Assembly (NCBI GenBank): GCA_902800795.1
Contig: CADCFQ010000014.1
Coordinates: forward strand, 51,803-115,802
Source of the DNA: an uncultured Ruminococcus sp.
GTDB taxonomy: Bacteria > Bacillota > Clostridia > Oscillospirales > Ruminococcaceae
DNA length: 64,000 nucleotides
Reading direction: 5' to 3'
Part shown: in pieces, positions 25,887-33,991 of the stretch
How positions within the stretch are numbered: position 1 is the stretch's first letter
Layout: each line of letters starts with the position of its first letter
Position numbers and translations under genes: made by a program
Notes under the pieces: generated by a model
Databases searched by the model: none
Told to the model about the DNA's origin: nothing
The model's input: only the letters and a program-made list of their open reading frames with translations

Positions 25887-26561
25887 TTACTTCTTTATCG
25901 CCTTATATCCAAGGCCTCTGACCGTCACTATATCAAAGTCGTTCTGGGCGTTGAAGCGCTCTCTCAGTCTCTTGACGTGAACGTCTACCGTTCTCTCGTC
26001 AACTTCCTTTTCCATTCCCCAAAGCTCGTCCAGCAGCTGGCGCCTTGTGAATATCTTGTTGGGATAGGACAAAAGCTTGAACAGAAGCTTGAACTCCATT
26101 TTTGGTATGGTCTCCGCAGGTGCGTCGCCTATCTTCACGCTCACAGCGTCATAGTCCAGCACACAGCTGCCCACGGTCAGCGAATGCTCGGAAGCCATTT
26201 TCGAGCGCCGCAGCACTGCCGCCACACGCAGTATCATCTCGTTTATGTCGATAGGCTTTACCATGTAGTCGTCAACGCCGACCTCAAAGCCCTTGGCCTT
26301 GTCCTCAAAGGTCTCCTTTGCAGTGACCATAATTATCGGCATCTCGAACCCTGCACGTCTTAGCTGTCTTGCCAGCTCATAGCCGTCCATGTTCGGCATC
26401 ATTATATCTGTAATGATGAGGTCGATGTTCTGCTTTTCAAACACATCCAGCGCATCCAGCCCGTCATTGGCTGTAAAAGCCTCATAGCCGTGCTGCTTGA
26501 GCGCCGCCACCATAAGCCTTCTAAGGCTCGCATCATCCTCGACACAGAGTATCTGGAACAT
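25887..26561 (-). CDS. OmpR-family response regulator
   Basis: 224 aa from ATG 26561, which is preceded by AAAGGAGGAAGG; an upstream ATG at 26588 lacks a site. The receiver domain has Asp9-Asp10, phosphoacceptor Asp52 in ITDIMMP, Thr in VTAKE and Lys in MVKPID. The C-terminal winged helix has FKLLFKLLSYPNKIFTRRQL, DELWG and TVDVHVKRLRERF. Together with the kinase it forms a standard two-component pair. The duplicated motif upstream (20 identical bases at 26641-26660 and 26783-26802) is a candidate binding site. Confidence 0.94.
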   Translation of the reverse strand: MFQILCVEDDASLRRLMVAALKQHGYEAFTANDGLDALDVFEKQNIDLIITDIMMPNMDGYELARQLRRAGFEMPIIMVTAKETFEDKAKGFEVGVDDYMVKPIDINEMILRVAAVLRRSKMASEHSLTVGSCVLDYDAVSVKIGDAPAETIPKMEFKLLFKLLSYPNKIFTRRQLLDELWGMEKEVDERTVDVHVKRLRERFNAQNDFDIVTVRGLGYKAIKK

Positions 26562-26616
26562 TTTACCTTCCTCCTTTTTTCTAGTCACCTCAGTCAGGTT
26601 TTGTGGATTTATATGA

Positions 26617-26820
26617 CGAAAAAAATTTTGAATATGACCCGAAAATTCATATTCGGTTCAAACTACTATGCTATTATATATACAACGAAGAGAGAAAACC
26701 CCGTAAACAGGCGGTTCCAAAGCTTCTCTTCAAAAAATGCCGTGTCCGAAAAAATTCTCAGAAAAAATTTTTCAGACCCCCTGAAAATTCATATTCGGTT
26801 CACACAGGCGTGTTATTATA
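26617..26820. repeat. duplicated promoter-like module upstream of the two-component operon
   Basis: Two copies offset by exactly 142 bases share an A/T-run (GAAAAAA..TTTT), the identical 20-mer GAAAATTCATATTCGGTTCA (26641-26660 and 26783-26802), an 11-base variable gap and TATTATA (26672-26678 and 26814-26820). The constant spacing to a -10-like TATTATA suggests a plus-strand activator-dependent promoter module, or regulator boxes. Confidence 0.6.
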
Positions 26821-26843
26821 AACCTGTAAGATAAAACAAGAAG

Positions 26844-26948
26844 TTTGGTGCTTGGCAAAACTTAAAGCAATGACGCTTCTTTCCCTCTGCGATTCCCCAA
26901 GTCGCTCAATCAAGTAAATCATTACTTTAGGTTTTGCCAAATGCCAAA
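26844..26948. repeat. inverted-repeat element with 24-base arms
   Basis: The left arm 26844-26867 and right arm 26925-26948 are complementary at 20 of 24 positions, around a 57-base centre. This could be a small MITE-like element or the main stem of a structured RNA; no target-site duplication is evident. Confidence 0.5.
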
Positions 26949-26966
26949 TCCCTTTCATAATTCTAT

Positions 26967-27016
26967 AAAAATTAATGCTCATTTCATGCCGATAAGAAGT
27001 GAGTATTAATTTTTTT
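26967..27016. terminator. orphan terminator-like hairpin
   Basis: AAAATTAATGCTCATTTC pairs with GAAGTGAGTATTAATTTT, followed by a T-run on the plus strand (and T-rich on the minus strand). There is no gene directly upstream on either strand, so it may end a non-coding transcript beginning near 26827. Confidence 0.6.
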
Positions 27017-27017
27017 G

Positions 27018-27560
27018 TGCTCGCCGCACGGCTAATGCCCCCACCCATCGGGGCTTTGTGTGAACTAATAGCTCCCCCTTCCCTCCCCGGAGGGGAGGGG
27101 GGTGCTCGCCGCACGGCTAATGCCCCCACCCATCGGGGTTTTGTGTGAACTAATAGCTCCCCCTTCCCTCCCCGGAGGGGAGGGGGTTAGTTTTGTGGGG
27201 GCTTTTCAAGAGTAACGCTTTGCGAACCTTGGGAACGAGCTGAAATGTCCGTTTAACAACAAACCTTAGCCCCTAGCCAAACAAAGCTTTGATTTTCCAC
27301 AAACCTGAGGGCGAGGGATTTGGGTCCAGGCGTACACGCCTGGCGGCGAGCACCCCTCCCCGGAGGGGAGGGGGTTAGTTTTGTTGGGGCTTTTCAGTTG
27401 CACACTGCGTGAACATTGGGAAATAGCTGAAATGCACGTTCAACAACAAAGCTGTAATCATCCGCCAGAGGCAAAGCCGTGCGGCGAGCACCAGGCGTGT
27501 ACGCCTGCACCCAATTCCCCCACCCATCGGGGTGCGTGGAAAGATCATAAATACCCCCTG
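27018..27560. repeat. cluster of intergenic repeats (CCCTCCCCGGAGGGGAGGG type)
   Basis: An 85-base unit is repeated in tandem (27018-27102 and 27103-27187). A second family, about 95 bases, begins at the CCTCCCCGGAGGGGAGG palindrome and continues through GGTTAGTTTTG to AACAACAAA; its copies lie at about 27168-27265 and 27353-27452. Short palindromes such as CCAGGCGTACACGCCTGG and CAGGCGTGTACGCCTG also recur. No coding sequence is credible here. Together with the previous entries this accounts for the gene-free stretch 26562-27620. Confidence 0.75.
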
Positions 27561-27591
27561 CCCGGAGGGACGGAAACATAAGATAAAACTA

Positions 27592-27621
27592 AAGGCTTGC
27601 CCGGAAGGCAAGCCTTTTTAT
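27592..27621. terminator. bidirectional terminator after yloV
   Basis: AAAGGCTTGCC pairs with GGCAAGCCTTT around CGGAA, with T-rich tails on both strands. It directly follows the minus-strand DAK2-family gene. Confidence 0.8.
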
Positions 27622-29258
27622 TATTCTACCGAGATAATGTAGTAATAAACAGGCTGGCCGCCGTTTATAAGGTTTACATCAAGATTTGAGAATTTCGCAG
27701 AGATCTGATCCTTCAGAGCCTCCGCAGCCGACTCGGTCACATCGGCACCGTAGAGGATAGTGATGAACGAGCTGTCGCCCTTGACCAGCTTCTTTGTCAG
27801 CTTATAAGCGCCCTTTGCCACGTCCTTATCCACAAAGCTGAGCTTTCCGTTTTCAAGACAGAGTATCTCGCCCTTCTTGATGGAATGGCCCTCATAATCC
27901 GAATCTCTTGCCGCAAAGGTGATCTGACCTGTGGACACTCTCTCGATAGCCGCTGTCATCTCGCTGCGGTTCTGCTTGAAATCAGCATCCGGGTCAAAAG
28001 CCAGCATAGCTGACATTCCCTGGGGTATAGTCCTCGACTGGAGCACGCAGACCTTTCTGTCTGCAAGCTTAACGGCCTGCTCGGCAGCCATTATAATATT
28101 CTTATTGTTAGGGAGCACGAAAACCGTCTCCGCAGGACACTGCATTATAGCCTGGAGGATATCCTCGGTAGAGGGGTTCATAGTCTGGCCGCCCCTTACG
28201 ATACAGTCAGCACCGATATCCTTGAACAGCGCCTCTATCCCGTTTCCTGCTGCCACAGCCACAAAGCCGTAGGGCTTCTCGGGCTTGACAGAGACCATTT
28301 CCTGCTTGACAGCCTTCTGCTGTGCCTTATGCTGGAGCTTCATATTCTCGATCTTAGGCAGATTGATATGACCGAACTCCAGAGCCTTCTCGATAGCCTT
28401 TCCGGGGTTGTTGGTGTGAACGTGCACCTTGATTATCTCATCGTCCTCAACAACGACCACACAGTCACCTATCATTTCAAGATAAGCTCTCAGCTTTGAA
28501 GCGTCAGCCGCACCCTTTTTCTTTGTAACGAGCATCTCGGTGCAGTATGTATAGGTTATCTCCGTATCATACTTGCCCACAACGGAAGCAAAGTCATCAA
28601 CGGTGACAGTAGTCTTCTTGGTCTCCTCTGTCTGTGTAGCAAGGATCTCTCCGCCCTTGAAAACATCTCTCATAGCACAGAAGATGATAAGAAGTCCCTT
28701 TCCGCCTGCATCAACAACGCCTGCTTTGGCAAGCGCCGGCAGAAGCTTCGGTGTCTGCGCCAGCGTTTTCTCTGCCTGGTCGCACACCTCGTCCATGATG
28801 ACCACAGGGTCATTTGTGGACCTGAGCACCTCGGCAGCTCTCTCGGCGGACTCTCTTGCAACAGTGAGGATAGTTCCCTCGGTAGGCTTCATAACGGACT
28901 TGTAAGCGCCCTTGACGCCAAGGTCAAGCGCCTCGACAAGGTTCTCTGCCGTAACTTCCTCACAGCCCTTGAAGCCCTTTGAAAAGCCTCTGAATATCAG
29001 AGAAAGTATAACGCCCGAATTTCCCCTGGCACCTCTCAAAAGCCCGGAAGCAGCGACCTTTGCGACCGTGGCCGCATCCACATTGTCATCCAGGTTCTGA
29101 AGCTCCGGCAGAGCGTTTCTTATTGTCATAGCCATATTTGTTCCTGTGTCGCCGTCCGGAACAGGGAATACGTTTAGCTCATCGACTGATTTTTTCTGGT
29201 TTGAAATACTGTTCGCAGCGCTTATTATGGCGTCACGCAGCACACTTCCTTTTATCAC
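27621..29258 (-). CDS. DAK2/DhaL-domain protein, YloV/FakA family
   Basis: 545 aa, the family length. The N-terminal DhaL (nucleotide-binding) domain has DELNVFPVPDGDTGTNM near residues 26-42, whose Asp residues bind Mg-ATP, followed by RGARGNSGVILS. A middle region and a C-terminal DegV-like-binding domain follow. Homologues are the kinase subunit of fatty acid kinase (FakA), which phosphorylates fatty acids held by FakB proteins; no FakB gene is in the window. It follows the Asp23/Gls24-family gene by 21 bases, the conserved yloU-yloV pairing. Confidence 0.88.
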   Translation of the reverse strand: MIKGSVLRDAIISAANSISNQKKSVDELNVFPVPDGDTGTNMAMTIRNALPELQNLDDNVDAATVAKVAASGLLRGARGNSGVILSLIFRGFSKGFKGCEEVTAENLVEALDLGVKGAYKSVMKPTEGTILTVARESAERAAEVLRSTNDPVVIMDEVCDQAEKTLAQTPKLLPALAKAGVVDAGGKGLLIIFCAMRDVFKGGEILATQTEETKKTTVTVDDFASVVGKYDTEITYTYCTEMLVTKKKGAADASKLRAYLEMIGDCVVVVEDDEIIKVHVHTNNPGKAIEKALEFGHINLPKIENMKLQHKAQQKAVKQEMVSVKPEKPYGFVAVAAGNGIEALFKDIGADCIVRGGQTMNPSTEDILQAIMQCPAETVFVLPNNKNIIMAAEQAVKLADRKVCVLQSRTIPQGMSAMLAFDPDADFKQNRSEMTAAIERVSTGQITFAARDSDYEGHSIKKGEILCLENGKLSFVDKDVAKGAYKLTKKLVKGDSSFITILYGADVTESAAEALKDQISAKFSNLDVNLINGGQPVYYYIISVE

Positions 29259-29279
29259 TTCAGTCTTCCTCCTACTATA

Positions 29280-29624
29280 TCAGTTAGTCATCTCATCGAC
29301 AAAAACATTAACAGACTTGACGTCTACTCCTGCCTGGTCGGTGAGAACATAATTGACCTTATGAATGATGCTGTCAACAACGGCGCCCACATTCAGACCG
29401 TAGGTCACGGTGATGTGAAGATCGACCACGATCTGTTCGTCCTCCTGGCGGATGATAACGCCTGTGTTGTCATTCTTGTTCAGCATAGCGGATACACCCT
29501 GCTTAGCGCCGTACACATTCATTCCCGAAACGCCGAAGCAGCTCTGGGCAGTTGCCGAGATCAGCTGTCTGAGATATGAAGTCGAAATACCGATAGTACC
29601 GATATGATTACGAAACTTGATCAT
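29280..29624 (-). CDS. Asp23/Gls24-family envelope stress protein (YloU-like)
   Basis: 114 aa. Contains the family features: an N-terminal GTIGISTSYLRQLI strand-helix, VSGMNVYG, and the central VVDLHITVTYGLNVGAVVDSI. Proteins of this family are small cytoplasmic or membrane-associated factors of unclear biochemical role, typically encoded just before yloV as here. AAGGAG lies 11 bases upstream of the ATG. Confidence 0.88.
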   Translation of the reverse strand: MIKFRNHIGTIGISTSYLRQLISATAQSCFGVSGMNVYGAKQGVSAMLNKNDNTGVIIRQEDEQIVVDLHITVTYGLNVGAVVDSIIHKVNYVLTDQAGVDVKSVNVFVDEMTN

Positions 29625-29663
29625 CGTTTAAAGCACTCCTTCATCCGCATATAATACACGATT

Positions 29664-29692
29664 ATTATATCACATCTCTCCTGCTTTTGCAA
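29664..29692 (-). promoter_or_regulatory. sigma-A promoter of yloU-yloV
   Basis: Minus-strand -35 TTGCAA (29687-29692), 17-base spacer, -10 TATAAT (29664-29669). The -35 lies in the loop of a CTGCTT/AAGCAG hairpin following the HisA gene. Confidence 0.78.
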
Positions 29693-29720
29693 GCAGTTTT
29701 TCTTATTTTTTACCTTTTTG

Positions 29721-30494
29721 TCATACATACCGTCTGCTTATCTCATCGAAGCTCAAAGCGCCGCCGAAAATATCCAGCGCACTTCCCACGGTAAAGTCTA
29801 TCTTCCCTCTGCCTAGGCGCTCTATCTCGCTTATCTGCTCCATAGAGCTGATACCCCCCGCATAGGTCGCAGCGATTGTGCAGTGCTCGCCCATAAGCTC
29901 TACAAGCCCTGTTTCTATGCCGCTCTGTCTGCCCTCGCTGTCAACTCCGTGGATAAGCAGCTCATCGCAGCTTTGTTCAAGCTCCTTTATCGTCCTCTCA
30001 CAGACCTCCACATCGGTAAACTTCTGCCAGCGGTCGGTGACTATATAATACTTTCCGTCTTTCTTGCGGCAGGAAAGGTCCAGCACCAGTCTGTCCCTGC
30101 CAACGGCTCTTAGCATCCTGTCAAGGCGCTTTTCGTCCAGCATCCCGTCACGGAACACAAAGCTTGTAACAATAACGTGAGAAGCACCTGCTTCAAGAAA
30201 GCCTTCTGCGTTCTCGTCGTTTATGCCGCCGCCAAGCTGAAAGCCCCCGGGATAAGCCGAAAGAGCAAGCCCTGCCTGCTTCACATCCGCCTCATAGTAT
30301 TCGCTGCCGGCAGGATTGAGGATTATTATATGTCCGCCGCCAAGCCCACGGCTTTTATAAAGCTCTCCGTAATAGTCTCCCCCGAGTTCCGACACAAAGT
30401 TGTCCTTTGCCTGATCGTTCTCGTCTCTTAAAGAGCCGCCGACTATCTGCTTGACGCTTCCGTTATGTATATCGACACAGGGTCTGAATCTCAT
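29721..30494 (-). CDS. hisA: phosphoribosylformimino-AICAR-ribotide isomerase, eukaryotic-type HisA
   Basis: 257 aa. The sequence follows the fungal/plant HisA (yeast His6) pattern rather than the usual bacterial HisA: VDIHNGSVKQIVGG (8-21), NFVSELG..YYGELYK, FQLGGGINDEN, VIVTSFVF, LVLDLSCRKKDG near 138-149, LLIHGVDSEG and KIDFTVGSALDIFGG near 230-244. It should catalyse the Amadori rearrangement of ProFAR to PRFAR in histidine synthesis. No other his biosynthetic gene is nearby; a lipoprotein gene sits 15 bases upstream. Isolation and type suggest acquisition by transfer or an old paralogue; the assignment rests on motif recall, not a search. Confidence 0.85.
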   Translation of the reverse strand: MRFRPCVDIHNGSVKQIVGGSLRDENDQAKDNFVSELGGDYYGELYKSRGLGGGHIIILNPAGSEYYEADVKQAGLALSAYPGGFQLGGGINDENAEGFLEAGASHVIVTSFVFRDGMLDEKRLDRMLRAVGRDRLVLDLSCRKKDGKYYIVTDRWQKFTDVEVCERTIKELEQSCDELLIHGVDSEGRQSGIETGLVELMGEHCTIAATYAGGISSMEQISEIERLGRGKIDFTVGSALDIFGGALSFDEISRRYV

Positions 30495-30509
30495 TTTCTT
30501 TCTCTCCCG

Positions 30510-31568
30510 TCATTCTTTTTTCGGTTTAAGAGTTATCTTCACCGACACCATAGGTTTGCCGTCCACGACCTCTATCACAGCACTCACATTGTGCTCTCCG
30601 TCCTTCTGTTTCCAGGCGGACATAGTATCAGTCAGCTCTTCAAGCCCGGTGTCCTCATGGTGCTCTGCCGGCGGGAACACTGTCGTGCGGTTGGTCTCCG
30701 GCAGCTCCGTCCCTTCGATAACGAAGGTGCAATCCGCACAGTTTTTATCAAGCATCTCATCCAGGAGCGCCCCTACATCTGCCTGGCTCTCCAGAGTCCT
30801 GCAGCTCTGTACAAAGTAACTGTAATCATAGCTGTCCGTAGGCGGATAGTCATCATAATCCCAGACGTGCTCCTTCAGCATCAGACTTTCGTCCGCATTG
30901 AAATACTCGTGCTTTATGGGGCGCTCCTTATTATCGGGGGTGGGGTCGTCCCAGGTCACATCCACATAATACCAGTGGCCGTCAAGCTCCACCATGTTCC
31001 AGGCGTGATCGCCGCTGACGTGGGCAGGCTTGCGAACATAGCGGCAGGGTATTTTCAGCATATCCATGAACATCCGGAAGGTCGTGGCATAGCCAAGGCA
31101 GACAGCCTTGCCGTTAATGAGGGTGCCGTAAGGCGTCTCGTTGTGGGGGTCTTCCGCCGCAATGGCATTAAGGGTGTCCTCTGCGTAGCCAACATTGTAT
31201 ACTATCCAGTCGTGGACAGCAAGCTCCTTCTCATAGTCTGTCATGCCGTCCCTGATAATATCGTCAAGGACCTCGGAAGCCTTATCCAGTATAGCCAGCT
31301 GCTCGTCATCGAGAGCCGAGGTATCCCCTGTCAGGTAGGCATCTGAGACAGGCGTCGTATCATAGAGCGGCTTTCGTTCGAGATCGCCGGGCTCATCCGC
31401 AGCGGAAGAGTCTGACTCGGACACAGCCTGAGATGCAGCCGCTTCGGTGGTGGTCGTTGCGGCCGATGTTGTCACCTTTGAAGTATCTCTTGAAGTATCG
31501 CTGCCGCTTCCTTCGGTGCAGCCCGTAAGGACAGCAAGCACCGCAGCAATCAGAAAAACACGTCTCAC
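30510..31568 (-). CDS. transglutaminase-like lipoprotein
   Basis: 352 aa from a GTG at 31568, chosen because GGAGG lies just upstream and the reading gives a clean lipoprotein signal ending VLTGC (Cys17); the longer ORF to 31796 runs into repeat DNA. A Ser/Thr/Ala-rich linker follows. The transglutaminase-core triad is visible as GKAVCLGYA (Cys), GDHAWN (His) and YVDVTWDD (Asp), spaced as in bacterial transglutaminase-like proteins, which are often proteases or cross-linking-type enzymes at the surface. Substrate unknown. Shares orientation with the HisA gene 15 bases downstream. Confidence 0.82.
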   Translation of the reverse strand: MRRVFLIAAVLAVLTGCTEGSGSDTSRDTSKVTTSAATTTTEAAASQAVSESDSSAADEPGDLERKPLYDTTPVSDAYLTGDTSALDDEQLAILDKASEVLDDIIRDGMTDYEKELAVHDWIVYNVGYAEDTLNAIAAEDPHNETPYGTLINGKAVCLGYATTFRMFMDMLKIPCRYVRKPAHVSGDHAWNMVELDGHWYYVDVTWDDPTPDNKERPIKHEYFNADESLMLKEHVWDYDDYPPTDSYDYSYFVQSCRTLESQADVGALLDEMLDKNCADCTFVIEGTELPETNRTTVFPPAEHHEDTGLEELTDTMSAWKQKDGEHNVSAVIEVVDGKPMVSVKITLKPKKE

Positions 31569-31609
31569 AAAAACACCTCCAAGCGACCCGGATAAAAATA
31601 CATTGTTAT

Positions 31610-31856
31610 TGAAATAAATAACATAAGCAAAGCGTTGTGATATAATTGCCCGATACGCAGGGAGTGGCACGTAGTGACACGTATCTGCGAGGGCATTAAG
31701 ATAGAAATATAAAGAATGCTTTGCATTCATTATATCACATAAGCAAAGCGTTGTGATATAATTGCCCGATACGCAGGGAGTGGCACGCAGTGACACGTAT
31801 CTGTGAGGGCATTGAAATAAATAACATAATGAATGCTTGCATTCATTATATCACAA
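31610..31856. repeat. tandem palindromic intergenic repeats (period 116)
   Basis: A unit running AAGCAAAGCGTTGTGATATAA... to GAGGGCATT is present twice, offset by 116 bases (31627 and 31743), with a few substitutions. Each contains nested palindromes: ATTATATCACA/TGTGATATAAT and GATACG/CGTATC. The flanks repeat ATTGAAATAAATAACATAA. The rest of 31857-31983 holds nothing recognised except a run of TCTAACATC repeats near 31927-31950. Confidence 0.75.
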
Positions 31857-31983
31857 ATAAGCTCCAAAGTAAAGACCCGCAGATCAGAGCGCTTCGCTTT
31901 ACCAGACAAGGTCGCCTTCACACATTCTAACCTCTAACATCTAACATCTAACAAACAAGCCTCTAATCTGCGGTTTCTAAAAG

Positions 31984-32012
31984 TTGACAATGACGGGCGA
32001 GTGTGATATAAT
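31984..32012 (+). promoter_or_regulatory. consensus sigma-A promoter
   Basis: -35 TTGACA (31984-31989), 17-base spacer, -10 TATAAT (32007-32012): a perfect consensus in front of the GGDEF gene, implying strong constitutive transcription unless repressed. Confidence 0.88.
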
Positions 32013-32053
32013 GTTTGTGTATGTATATACTCTGATAAAAGGGGGTCTGCCGA

Positions 32054-33958
32054 ATGTCCGAAAAAAAGACCGTGGGTGTGTGCTACTGCGGTGTTACAAG
32101 AGATTATCAGGAGGAGCTGTGCAACTGTCTCCTTAAATATGCAAATGAAAATGACAATATTAGGCTGCTGTTTTTCACCAGCTTTGTCAACGATGTGACA
32201 GGCAGCTCTCAGGATGTCGGTATGATGAGGGTGTTCGACCTTATCAACTGGGATAAGCTGGACGGTATGCTGATCCTGGGTCAGGTAATGCCCGACAAAC
32301 CCACCATGGAGAAGATAATCAGAGCCGCCAACGAAAATGGCGTACCCTGTGTATGTATAGACTATATAACAGACCTGTGTCCCTGCGTGACCTATCACTG
32401 CAGCGAGACATTAAGAATAATGACCGACCACCTGATAAAGGAGCACGGCTGCAAAAAGCTCAATTTCCTGGCAGGCTTCAAAGGGAGCGAGTATTCCGAC
32501 GAGCGTGAGGAGGGCTTCAGACAGGCGCTGCGTGACAACGGCATAGAGCCGGAGGAGAGCCGCATCAAGGTGGGCTGGTGGTGGCATGAGCCTGCCGGCG
32601 ACTGTGTTAAGCAGTGGATAGACGAGGGCTGTGAGTTTGACGCCATTGTCTGTGCAAACGATATGATGGCGATAGGCGCTATGGCAGAGCTTAAAAGGCA
32701 GGGGCTCCGTGTCCCCGAGGACGTTAAGGTCACGGGAATAGATATGCTCAAAGAGGGCATAAACACAAGCCCCCAGCTTTCAAGCGCCGACTTTGACAGA
32801 CACAAGGATGTTGAGGCGGCCTTTGATATCCTCTTCGGAAGGATAAAGGGCAGCGTGAGCCTTCATCCCGATATCTACTACTCCGAGAGCTGCGGCTGCA
32901 AAAAGGCTCACCGCTCGGAGATAAACGAGAGCCTGCGTATGCTGGAAGACGCAAACGAGCGGATATACCGTGACAACCAGAAGTATTATCTGCTGGAATC
33001 CAAGATCATCGAACAGCCAAACTGGAACAAGGCTCTGGAGATAATCCGTGAGGACAGCGCCGAACTGTGGGTGAAAAAGCTGTGGCTCTGTGTCAACAGC
33101 GACCTTATAAGGACAAAGATCGACGACCTTGACAAGATACAGCTGGGCTATAACGCCCAGGGCGGATATACCGAGTATCAGCAGATAATCGCTTTCAAGA
33201 ACAACCACGAGATGACCTACGGGCAGACATTTAAAACAGAGGACCTTATCCCCGGCCTTGATGAGGAGCTTGATGAGTGCAAGGCGCTTCTGGTGTTCCC
33301 GCTCCATATCAGCGACTGCTCGCTTGGTTACGGTGTCAGAGAGATATCGAATTTCTGGGCGCTGGAAAAATGGTACATCTACTCCCGTGCCGTTTCAAAC
33401 GCTCTTATGATAGTAAGGCAGGAAAACGACCTTGCGCTCTCAAACAAGATGCTGGAGGAAATGTATAACCGTGACTCCATGACAAGGCTTTATAACAGGC
33501 GTGGCTTTTTCAAGAACCTGAATTCTCTTGAGAAGGCGCCGGGAGCCAACCGCTTCATCGTTATCTCGATAGACCTTGACGGTCTGAAATATATAAACGA
33601 CAATTTCGGCCACCTCGAGGGCGACAATGCGCTGATAGTCATCGCAGGGGTGCTCACCGAGCTTTGCGGCAAGGGCCTTATCTGTGCCCGCTTCGGCGGA
33701 GACGAGTTCATAGCCGCAGGCTTTGCCGACAAGGAGAGAGGAGCCCAGTTCGAGCTGGATCTCCAGAGCAAGCTTTCACGCTATAATGAGATCTCCCGGA
33801 AGCCCTACAAGATATCGGCAAGCACCGGAAGAACAGAGAAAGAGATCTCGGAGGACGCAGACTTTGACAATATGGTCATGCTTGCGGACGAGATAATGTA
33901 CAGATGCAAATCCGAAAAGAAAGCAAGGCTTTTCAGAGGCGCTCCGAGAAATAACTGA
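32054..33958 (+). CDS. cytosolic LacI-type sensor domain - GGDEF diguanylate cyclase
   Basis: 634 aa without signal peptide, membrane helix or helix-turn-helix. Residues 5-290 resemble the periplasmic-binding-protein fold of LacI/GalR regulators: VGVCYCGVTRDYQEELC, a DGMLILGQ strand, HLIKEHGCKKLNFLAG, DAIVCANDMMAIGAMAELKRQG and VPEDVKVTGIDM. A linker region with a GAF-like span (about 300-460) leads to a GGDEF domain (about 470-630) with MTRLYNRRGFF, VISIDLDGLKYINDNFGH and an intact FGGDEF motif. The usual RxxD inhibitory site five residues before GGDEF is absent (KGLICA). It probably makes c-di-GMP in response to a cytosolic sugar or related ligand. Confidence 0.87.
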   Translation: MSEKKTVGVCYCGVTRDYQEELCNCLLKYANENDNIRLLFFTSFVNDVTGSSQDVGMMRVFDLINWDKLDGMLILGQVMPDKPTMEKIIRAANENGVPCVCIDYITDLCPCVTYHCSETLRIMTDHLIKEHGCKKLNFLAGFKGSEYSDEREEGFRQALRDNGIEPEESRIKVGWWWHEPAGDCVKQWIDEGCEFDAIVCANDMMAIGAMAELKRQGLRVPEDVKVTGIDMLKEGINTSPQLSSADFDRHKDVEAAFDILFGRIKGSVSLHPDIYYSESCGCKKAHRSEINESLRMLEDANERIYRDNQKYYLLESKIIEQPNWNKALEIIREDSAELWVKKLWLCVNSDLIRTKIDDLDKIQLGYNAQGGYTEYQQIIAFKNNHEMTYGQTFKTEDLIPGLDEELDECKALLVFPLHISDCSLGYGVREISNFWALEKWYIYSRAVSNALMIVRQENDLALSNKMLEEMYNRDSMTRLYNRRGFFKNLNSLEKAPGANRFIVISIDLDGLKYINDNFGHLEGDNALIVIAGVLTELCGKGLICARFGGDEFIAAGFADKERGAQFELDLQSKLSRYNEISRKPYKISASTGRTEKEISEDADFDNMVMLADEIMYRCKSEKKARLFRGAPRNN

Positions 33959-33991
33959 CAGCAAAAAGCAAACGAAGGGAAGAATCTAAAA

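Noticed and set aside
26800..27129. 109-codon minus-strand ORF with a HLAKPKVMIYLIERLGE segment
   Set aside because: It spans the inverted repeat, the terminator-like hairpin and part of the GC repeat, so it is a product of repeats and not a gene.
27018..27187. Possible CRISPR or attachment site
   Set aside because: The 85-base units are nearly identical over their whole length with no spacers, and there is no integrase or tRNA nearby.
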